This document shows, piece by piece, positions 29,040 through 37,470 of a stretch of DNA of 37,470 nt. Source of the DNA: Candidatus Colivicinus equi. Its GTDB lineage: Bacteria; Bacillota_I; Bacilli_A; Erysipelotrichales; Erysipelotrichaceae. A program made the translations under genes and the position numbers. The notes below the pieces were generated by a model. The model was not told the origin of the DNA. It saw only the letters and a list, made by a program, of their open reading frames with translations, and did no database searches. The first letter of the stretch is position 1. Each line of letters opens with the position of its first letter. The DNA lies in assembly GCA_018064825.1 (NCBI GenBank), contig JAGHUL010000042.1, positions 1 to 37,470 of the forward strand. Reading direction: 5' to 3'.

Positions 29040-31595
29040 TTAAGCTAATTTATTGATTGTATAGTTTCCATCTTTATCGAGACCAACTTCTATTTTTTTA
29101 CTATCATAGTTTTCAAGTAAGAATTTCGCAATCAATGATTCTATAGCTCTTTGGATGTGACGTTTCATTGGCCTTGCGCCATATGTTTCATCAAAACCGC
29201 ATTCTACTATCTTATTTAGTGCTTCATCAGTTATCGATAATTCAACATCCGATTGAGCTAATCTATCTTTTAAAATAGTTAAGAATTTATTTGCGACTTT
29301 CTGAATTACTTCTTGGTCTAGTGGATTGAAAACAATAATCTCATCAATACGATTTATGAATTCAGGTTTGAAAGTAACTTTGACAATTTGTTCATATGCT
29401 TTTTGTTTCTTATCCTTATCTTTTTCAAAAGCATATTCACTTCCTAAATTAGAAGTCATGATAATGATTGTATTTTTGAAATCAACAGTTACACCCTTAG
29501 AATCTGTGATTCTACCATCATCTAATATTTGTAATAAGATATTGAATACATCAGGATGTGCTTTTTCAATCTCATCTAACAGAACTATTGAATAAGGCTT
29601 CCTTCTAACAGCTTCAGTTAATTGCCCGCCTTCTTCGTATCCAACATATCCTGGAGGAGCTCCTATTAATCTAGATACACTAAATTTCTCCATATATTCA
29701 GACATGTCGATTCTTACGATCTTTGATTCATCATCAAATAATTGTTGAGCTAAAGCTTTCGCAACTTCCGTTTTTCCTACGCCAGTTGGCCCTAAGAACA
29801 GGAATGAACCAATTGGTCTATTGATATCAGAAACTTGTGCCTTTGACCTTAAAATAGCGTCTGCAACTAAATCTAGAGCTTCATCTTGACCCATAACGCG
29901 ATTAGCTAAAGAATCCTTAAGTTTTAATAGCTTGCTTCTTTCACTAGACAATAATTTACTAACTTCGATATGTGTCCATTTAGAAACAACTTTTGCGATT
30001 GAGTTTTCATCTACAACTTCTGAAAGCATCCTATCTTCTTGTTTTGAAGATAACTCTTTTAATTTGCTTTCTAGATTTGGAATAGTTTCATATTGTAATT
30101 TTGATGCTTTTTCATAATCAGCATTATTCTGTGCATCAGACATCTCTAGTTTTGCGATTTCTAATTTTTCTTTTATGTCTTTACTAGAATTTAAATCATC
30201 TTTTTCTTTATTCCACTTTGCATCTAGTATATTCTTTTTCTCTTTTAATTCTGCTAGTTCTTTTTCTAGTTCTTCTAGATGCTTGCTAGTTTTTTCGTCA
30301 TCTTTTTCTTTCTTTAATGAAACTTTTTCAATTTCTAATGTATCTATTTTTCTAGATAACTCATCTAACTCTACTGGCTTAGAATCCATTTCAACTCTTG
30401 TAGAAGCGCATGCTTCATCTATCAAATCTATTGCTTTATCTGGTAAGAATCTATCAGTGATATATCTATTTGATAAACTAGCAGCTGCGATAATAGCATC
30501 GTCTTTTATCACAACACCATGATGAGCCTCAAAACGATCTTTTAATCCTCTAAGAATTGATATTGTATCTTCAACACTTGGCTCATCAACGCTTACCTTT
30601 TGGAATCTTCTTTCTAGAGCGGCATCTTTCTCAATATATTTACGATATTCATCAAAGGTTGTTGCGCCTATACATCTTAATTCACCACGTGCCAACATAG
30701 GCTTTAATAGATTAGCGGCATCCATAGCACCTTCAGTTTTGCCTGCGCCAACTAGATTATGGATTTCGTCAATAAACAAGATAATCTGTCCATTCTTTTC
30801 TTGAACTTCTTTTAATACAGCTTTTAATCTTTCCTCAAATTCACCACGATATTTAGCTCCAGCAATTAAAGAGCCCATATCAAGTTCAATCAAATCCTTA
30901 TCTTTCAATCCTAAAGGAACATCGTTATTAAATATACGCCAAGCTAGACCCTCAACAATCGCTGTTTTTCCTACACCTGGTTCACCAATTAGCACAGGGT
31001 TATTTTTCGTTTTACGTGAAAGAATTTCGATGACACGTCTAATTTCATCGTCTCTGCCAATAACAGGATCAATCTTGCCGTTTCTTACATCATCGACTAG
31101 ATTTCTTCCATATTTTTGCAATGGGTTTAAATTGTTTTCATCTTCTTGATTATTGATCACACTACCACCTCTATTCTTACTGTATAAGTTTTCTATATCT
31201 TCCTTTGTGAAACCACAATATTTTCTTAATTCTTCACAAACACTTGAATTATTAAACAATGTTGTAATAAACATATCGAATAATGAAACATACTTATCTT
31301 TTCTTTGCTTTGATTTATTTAGTGCTTCATTAAATGATTGAGCAACATATCTATTCAACGATGGTTCACTAGTAGAATTTGATGTTGATAATTTATTTAG
31401 ATATGAATCATTAATATTTATCAATTGATTAACATTTGTGTGGTAAGTTCCCAATAAATCAGTGATATCTCTATCTACCAAAAATGCTGCCATCATATGT
31501 TCTGAACATAATTCAGGATTATTATTTTGTTTACATATACTAACTGCTTTAATAAATATTTCTTGTAACTTTTCTGTCATTATTTCAGGATTCAT
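29040..31595 (-). CDS. clpB: ATP-dependent chaperone ClpB (ORF open to 31601; start MNPEIM at 31595 better spaced from GGAGG)
   Basis: Clp-N domain, two Walker A motifs ([26 protein letters not shown]), coiled-coil M domain between them. Confidence 0.95.
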   Translation of the reverse strand: MNPEIMTEKLQEIFIKAVSICKQNNNPELCSEHMMAAFLVDRDITDLLGTYHTNVNQLININDSYLNKLSTSNSTSEPSLNRYVAQSFNEALNKSKQRKDKYVSLFDMFITTLFNNSSVCEELRKYCGFTKEDIENLYSKNRGGSVINNQEDENNLNPLQKYGRNLVDDVRNGKIDPVIGRDDEIRRVIEILSRKTKNNPVLIGEPGVGKTAIVEGLAWRIFNNDVPLGLKDKDLIELDMGSLIAGAKYRGEFEERLKAVLKEVQEKNGQIILFIDEIHNLVGAGKTEGAMDAANLLKPMLARGELRCIGATTFDEYRKYIEKDAALERRFQKVSVDEPSVEDTISILRGLKDRFEAHHGVVIKDDAIIAAASLSNRYITDRFLPDKAIDLIDEACASTRVEMDSKPVELDELSRKIDTLEIEKVSLKKEKDDEKTSKHLEELEKELAELKEKKNILDAKWNKEKDDLNSSKDIKEKLEIAKLEMSDAQNNADYEKASKLQYETIPNLESKLKELSSKQEDRMLSEVVDENSIAKVVSKWTHIEVSKLLSSERSKLLKLKDSLANRVMGQDEALDLVADAILRSKAQVSDINRPIGSFLFLGPTGVGKTEVAKALAQQLFDDESKIVRIDMSEYMEKFSVSRLIGAPPGYVGYEEGGQLTEAVRRKPYSIVLLDEIEKAHPDVFNILLQILDDGRITDSKGVTVDFKNTIIIMTSNLGSEYAFEKDKDKKQKAYEQIVKVTFKPEFINRIDEIIVFNPLDQEVIQKVANKFLTILKDRLAQSDVELSITDEALNKIVECGFDETYGARPMKRHIQRAIESLIAKFLLENYDSKKIEVGLDKDGNYTINKLA

Positions 31596-31608
31596 TGTCA
31601 TACCTCCT

Positions 31609-31635
31609 TTAGCACTTAATTGATAAGAGTGCTAA
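31609..31635. promoter_or_regulatory. CIRCE element (HrcA operator) upstream of clpB
   Basis: TTAGCACTT-N9-GAGTGCTAA, 1 mismatch to TTAGCACTC-N9-GAGTGCTAA, abutting the clpB RBS. Confidence 0.9.
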
Positions 31636-31647
31636 TACGACTGCTTT

Positions 31648-31673
31648 TTTAAGTAGGATTTCTCCTACTTAAA
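31648..31673 (-). other. stable hairpin at the dnaJ 3' end, including the stop codon
   Basis: 11-bp perfect stem TTTAAGTAGGA-GAAA-TCCTACTTAAA on the minus strand; followed by A-rich sequence rather than a U-tract. Confidence 0.6.
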
Positions 31674-32801
31674 TGCTTTTTTGAATTTTTCAAATACTGA
31701 TTCTTTACTATCTTCCAAATGTAATTTTTCGTATAGTTCTTTTTCAGTTTTTGATAACTTTTTCGGAATAGTGATTTCTACCTCTACGTATTGATCACCG
31801 ACGGAAGAACCTCTAACATCTTTAACACCATATCCTTTTAGTCTTAGATGTTGGCCAGGTTGAGTACCAGCTGGAATATTTAATTCAACATCGCCATGGC
31901 AAGTAGGAACATCTACTTTAGTACCAAGCGTTGCATCTACAGAAGAGATTGGAATTTTGATGTAGATATCGTTTCCGTCTCTTACAAAATATTTATGTGG
32001 TTTAACTCTAACTTCGATATATAAATCACCATTAGGGCCACCGTTTTCGCCTCTTTCACCATAGCCAGATAGTCTTACTTGTTGACCAGAACTAATACCA
32101 GCTGGAATATTAACTTCAACTTGTTCTTTTACGCGGTTATATCCTTCGCCATTGCAATATGAGCATTTCTTCTTAATATGCTTTCCAGTTCCATGGCAAT
32201 CAGGGCAGACGCTTTGTTGTTGCATTACACCAAAGGCTGTACGAGTCTGTCTAGTAACTCTTCCGGTTCCCTTACATGTTGGACATGTTTCAATGTCGGC
32301 AGAACTTTGAGCACCAGTTCCATCACAATGACTACATTTCTTATCAACAGTTATATTGACGAGTTTCTCAACACCATGAATGGAATCAAGGAATTCAATG
32401 TCCATAGACATATAACGATTATCACCCTTAATTGGGCCACTTCTTGCACGTGATCCGCCGCCGAAATTAAATCCTGAGAATCCTCCCATGCCTCCCATGA
32501 AGCTAGAGAAGATATCGCCAAGATCATCCATATTCATGCCGCCGAAGCCACCACCAAAACCGCCGTAGTTCGCACCATCCATTCCCGCAAACCCAAATTG
32601 GTCATATGTCGATTTCTTTTGCGGATCAGATAGCACCTCATACGCTTCATTTATTTCTTTGAATTTGGCTTCAGCATCAGGCGCTTTATTTACGTCTGGA
32701 TGATATTGCTTAGCGAGTTTACGATAAGCTTTTTTAATTTCATCTTCGCTGGCGCTTTTAGATATACCTAAGACGTCGTAATAATCGCGTTTATCTGCCA
32801 T
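31665..32801 (-). CDS. dnaJ: chaperone DnaJ
   Basis: J domain with HPD, G/F-rich region, four CxxCxGxG-type zinc repeats. Confidence 0.97.
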   Translation of the reverse strand: MADKRDYYDVLGISKSASEDEIKKAYRKLAKQYHPDVNKAPDAEAKFKEINEAYEVLSDPQKKSTYDQFGFAGMDGANYGGFGGGFGGMNMDDLGDIFSSFMGGMGGFSGFNFGGGSRARSGPIKGDNRYMSMDIEFLDSIHGVEKLVNITVDKKCSHCDGTGAQSSADIETCPTCKGTGRVTRQTRTAFGVMQQQSVCPDCHGTGKHIKKKCSYCNGEGYNRVKEQVEVNIPAGISSGQQVRLSGYGERGENGGPNGDLYIEVRVKPHKYFVRDGNDIYIKIPISSVDATLGTKVDVPTCHGDVELNIPAGTQPGQHLRLKGYGVKDVRGSSVGDQYVEVEITIPKKLSKTEKELYEKLHLEDSKESVFEKFKKAFK

Positions 32802-32823
32802 AATACCATCCTTTCTTTATTAA

Positions 32824-35212
<2,389 letters not shown>

Positions 35213-35222
35213 ATTGTCCCTT

Positions 35223-36245
35223 CTAATTAAACATATCTTCAATTTCTTTACAGATAAAGTCTAATAAATTAACTACTCTTGAATATTCCATACGTCTTGG
35301 ACCAACTACCATCAATCTTGCGTTGTCCTCATTGCCTTTACCAATTTTTATTTCATTCGATATTATCGCAATATCATCTTTCCATACTAATTCGGTACCC
35401 ATTGGTGTTTTAGCAATGACATTGTTTTCTTGAAGTTCATGATCCACTAAACGTCTAAACATTTTCGAATCATCAAAGAATTTTGTCATCTCTTTCAATT
35501 TTTCAATGTCTGCATATTCTGGTTGATACATCATATTTGACGTTCCATCGAAATATAATGTCTCTGAAGCAAATTTCACAAATGCTCCCGCAAATGCATT
35601 AAACAACATCTCAAATCTTCTTACCGATTTATTCAGAACTGGTTTTAGTTGTTCTAATTTCTCTGATAAATCGCATATAGGCGTTCCTCTAAGACGATCA
35701 TTCAAGATATCAGTACAAGTTTGAATATCTTCTATCGATACTTCTTGAGGGAAATTGAAGGTCTTGTTTTCCGTATAGCCAGTATTTGTAATAAATACAC
35801 ATACAGCTGTTTTTGGATCAATTTGGAATACTCTAATATGTTCTAGACATTGTTTCTTAGCATCAGGTCCTAACATACCGGAAGCCAAATTAGTCATATC
35901 TGAGACAATTTTGCAGCATTCCTTGATGGCATCTTCTATATTCATGTTTCGATTATCGAAGATACTAGTTAAAGCAAGTTTAACTTCTTCATCCATATCC
36001 TTCTTTAATAAATGTTCACAATAATATTGATAACCTTTATTTGAAGGAATACGACCAGCGGAAGTATGTGGTTTCTCTAGATATCCCATAGTTTCTAGAA
36101 CTGCCATATCGTTTCTAATAGTTGCGCTAGAATATGGCAACTTATATTTATCTACTAATGTCTTTGAACCAACTGGTTCTGCAGTAGCGACAAACTCATC
36201 AACGATAGCTTTTAGGATGTCTATCATTCTAACAGTTAATGTCAT
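35223..36245 (-). CDS. hrcA: heat-inducible transcription repressor HrcA
   Basis: VGSKTLVDKYKLPYSSATIRNDMAVLETMGYLEKPHTSAGRIPSNKGYQYY. Confidence 0.97.
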   Translation of the reverse strand: MTLTVRMIDILKAIVDEFVATAEPVGSKTLVDKYKLPYSSATIRNDMAVLETMGYLEKPHTSAGRIPSNKGYQYYCEHLLKKDMDEEVKLALTSIFDNRNMNIEDAIKECCKIVSDMTNLASGMLGPDAKKQCLEHIRVFQIDPKTAVCVFITNTGYTENKTFNFPQEVSIEDIQTCTDILNDRLRGTPICDLSEKLEQLKPVLNKSVRRFEMLFNAFAGAFVKFASETLYFDGTSNMMYQPEYADIEKLKEMTKFFDDSKMFRRLVDHELQENNVIAKTPMGTELVWKDDIAIISNEIKIGKGNEDNARLMVVGPRRMEYSRVVNLLDFICKEIEDMFN

Positions 36246-36261
36246 ATCCTCGCCTCCTTTT

Positions 36262-36288
36262 TTAGCACTCTAAACTTCCTACTGCTAA
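36262..36288. promoter_or_regulatory. degenerate CIRCE-like element proximal to hrcA
   Basis: TTAGCACTC-N9-TACTGCTAA: left arm 9/9, right arm 7/9 of consensus. Confidence 0.7.
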
Positions 36289-36289
36289 T

Positions 36290-36318
36290 ATAGTACAACA
36301 ACTATTTAGCACTGTCAA
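36290..36318 (-). promoter_or_regulatory. hrcA operon promoter
   Basis: Minus strand TTGACA (36318-36313), 17-nt spacer, TACTAT (36295-36290). Confidence 0.75.
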
Positions 36319-36332
36319 CATATAAGTGCTAA
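36306..36332. promoter_or_regulatory. CIRCE element distal to hrcA
   Basis: TTAGCACTG-N9-AAGTGCTAA: only the innermost base of each arm differs from consensus; the -35 hexamer lies inside it. Confidence 0.85.
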
Positions 36333-36341
36333 ATCTAGGAT

Positions 36342-36360
36342 AAATTATGGCTGCTATATT
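36342..36360 (+). repeat. 19-bp direct repeat, copy 1
   Basis: AAATTATGGCTGCTATATT, identical to 36624-36642. Confidence 0.9.
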
Positions 36361-36375
36361 TTGTTTTTGTTCTAC

Positions 36376-36531
36376 CACAACTATATTTGAAACGCACAAA
36401 CTCAAAATGAAACGAGTGGTGTTTTTTTAAAAGAAAATAAGGATTTTTTCATCATTTCAACAAACTATATGTGAAACAGAAGTGTTAAAAATTTAATAAA
36501 ATTGCTAAAAAACACAAACTGTATTTGAAAC
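36376..36531 (+). repeat. cluster of ~19-nt imperfect direct repeats (ACAAACTnTATTTGAAAC)
   Basis: CACAACTATATTTGAAAC (36376-36393), CACAAACTCAAAATGAAAC (36395-36413), AACAAACTATATGTGAAAC (36459-36477), CACAAACTGTATTTGAAAC (36513-36531). Confidence 0.75.
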
Positions 36532-36534
36532 AAA

Positions 36535-36577
36535 ATCTTTGGGTCGGTTTCCGACCCAAAAGATATTTTATTTATTT
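36535..36577 (+). terminator. strong terminator-like hairpin with no recognised upstream gene
   Basis: ATCTTTGGGTCGG-TTT-CCGACCCAAAAGAT (one bulge) followed by ATTTTATTTATTTTTTT on the plus strand. Confidence 0.75.
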
Positions 36578-36623
36578 TTTTAAGAATTTCAACATTTTTT
36601 AAGAATAAATATATATAAGGAGG

Positions 36624-36642
36624 AAATTATGGCTGCTATATT
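36624..36642 (+). repeat. 19-bp direct repeat, copy 2
   Basis: AAATTATGGCTGCTATATT; here it includes a start codon preceded by AAGGAGG. Confidence 0.9.
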
Positions 36643-36772
36643 GGAAATTACGGAAAAGTTAAAAGTATACAAATATCTATTAAACTTTGAAAAAGAGTTC
36701 GATATATTCTCTATAATTATTATCCTTTTTTATAATACTTTCGTATATAAATATGAATGTTATAAAATATGA
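36629..36772 (+). CDS. possible 47-aa small ORF (not in supplied track)
   Basis: ATATAAGGAGGAAATTATG then MAAILEITEKLKVYKYLLNFEKEFDIFSIIIILFYNTFVYKYECYKI*; good RBS, no recognised family. Confidence 0.45.
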   Translation: MAAILEITEKLKVYKYLLNFEKEFDIFSIIIILFYNTFVYKYECYKI

Positions 36773-36787
36773 ATAGAGGAGAACATT

Positions 36788-37057
36788 ATGACACAAAAAC
36801 AATTAACAGATGAAGAATTAAATAAAGTATCCGGAGGAGCAAACGTATCAACACTCCAAGGCTTTAACAAAGGTGATAGCCATATTTATGATTATCCAGG
36901 TGGTAGCGCTCATATTAGACTTACTATAGAAGAAATCGATGATTCTAGATTTAATCCTTTCCATTTGAAATTAGAATATATGCGTTCAAATTATCAAGTT
37001 TATCTAACGGAAGATACTTGGATGACATTAGATGACTTGAAATATTTCTGGAGTTAA
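36788..37057 (+). CDS. double-glycine leader (bacteriocin/RiPP-like) precursor peptide, 89 aa
   Basis: MTQKQLTDEELNKVSGGA leader with GG motif; AGAGGAG RBS; remaining 71 aa Cys-free. Confidence 0.75.
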   Translation: MTQKQLTDEELNKVSGGANVSTLQGFNKGDSHIYDYPGGSAHIRLTIEEIDDSRFNPFHLKLEYMRSNYQVYLTEDTWMTLDDLKYFWS

Positions 37058-37115
37058 TAATAATCTTTAGTTTGATTCAGTAAATAATCTAATCAATAAA
37101 AGAATGTATAACATA

Positions 37116-37147
37116 AAAACTCAGTTCATCATCATGAACTGAGTTTT
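37116..37147. terminator. bidirectional terminator between the two small leader-peptide genes
   Basis: AAAACTCAGTTCAT-CATC-ATGAACTGAGTTTT, 14-bp perfect stem. Confidence 0.85.
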
Positions 37148-37183
37148 CTATTATAATTAATCTTTTAAAAACGGCTTATTCTT

Positions 37184-37327
37184 CTAATCCACTTCCACTT
37201 CACGTGGTTCTAACGCTGATCCACCAGAGACTAGCTCCAGTTCGTCATCTGTTAATTCTGCAATCTTATTATTTAATGTTTCGTATTCTTGTTTTAATTG
37301 ATTTAATTCTTCTTGTGTTTTTGCCAT
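37184..37327 (-). CDS. double-glycine leader small peptide, 47 aa (not in supplied track)
   Basis: Translates as MAKTQEELNQLKQEYETLNNKIAELTDDELELVSGGSALEPREVEVD*; ELTDDELELVSGG is a classic double-glycine leader; AAGGAAA upstream of ATG. Confidence 0.75.
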   Translation of the reverse strand: MAKTQEELNQLKQEYETLNNKIAELTDDELELVSGGSALEPREVEVD

Positions 37328-37353
37328 AAATATTTATTTTCCTTTTTTGTTTT

Positions 37354-37470
37354 TTACTCGTTATAAAAAACAAACTCATCATCATGACCAATTATTGTTA
37401 TAGTAACACCATTAGGGATAGTAGAAAAACGAATAGAATCATCTACATATTTAGCTCCTTGAGTGTATTT
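37354..37470 (-). CDS. 3' end of a small protein gene truncated by the right window edge
   Basis: Open minus-strand frame ...KYTQGAKYVDDSIRFSTIPNGVTITIIGHDDEFVFYNE*, stop 26 bp upstream of the 47-aa peptide start. Confidence 0.5.
   Translation of the reverse strand, partial: KYTQGAKYVDDSIRFSTIPNGVTITIIGHDDEFVFYNE

Noticed and set aside
29326-30522. Plus-strand ORFs antisense to clpB (89, 61, 115 aa)
   Set aside because: Antisense to clearly coding clpB; low-complexity Ser/Phe products.
36347-36430. 27-aa ORF MAAIFCFCSTTTIFETHKLKMKRVVFF
   Set aside because: Weak RBS context and probably a by-product of the 19-bp repeat; not supportable as a gene.
36376-36531. CRISPR array from repeated ACAAACTnTATTTGAAAC motif
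   Set aside because: Copies are imperfect and unevenly spaced (20, 64, 54 nt), repeats shorter than typical, and no cas genes are visible.

Overview
AT-rich low-GC Bacillota (Firmicutes-like) chromosomal segment, standard bacterial code (TGA used as stop, e.g. tdk). Most of the window is well-packed core genome, largely on the minus strand. Main blocks are murA-rpmE / tdk-prfA-prmC; pgcA - O-methyltransferase - acidic low-complexity protein - SH3b membrane protein; yybS-gdpP-rplI-dnaB-M23 peptidase-htrA-rlmH; rpsF-ssb-rpsR; and hrcA-grpE-dnaK-dnaJ plus clpB. Plus-strand islands carry an rRNA methyltransferase, a pseudouridine synthase, a rhomboid protease, an MFS transporter and a cold-shock protein. 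The most interesting material is at the edges and between genes. (1) The first 95 nt, read on the minus strand, look like the 5' end (GUGUG... domain I) of a group II intron inserted just after a rho-independent terminator. (2) The right end (about 36.6-37.47 kb) has two convergent small genes with double-glycine (VSGG) leaders, one absent from the ORF track, separated by a long-stem bidirectional terminator, plus the tail of a third small gene. (3) Between hrcA and that locus lies an unexplained non-coding island bounded by a 19-bp perfect direct repeat. It holds several copies of a ~19-nt ACAAACTnTATTTGAAAC-like motif and a strong terminator hairpin. (4) HrcA/CIRCE wiring is clear: two CIRCE-like elements bracket a near-consensus promoter for hrcA and a third sits directly before clpB. 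(5) A candidate S6:S18 autoregulatory leader precedes rpsF. No homology search or folding program was run; family names come from motif and sequence recognition.
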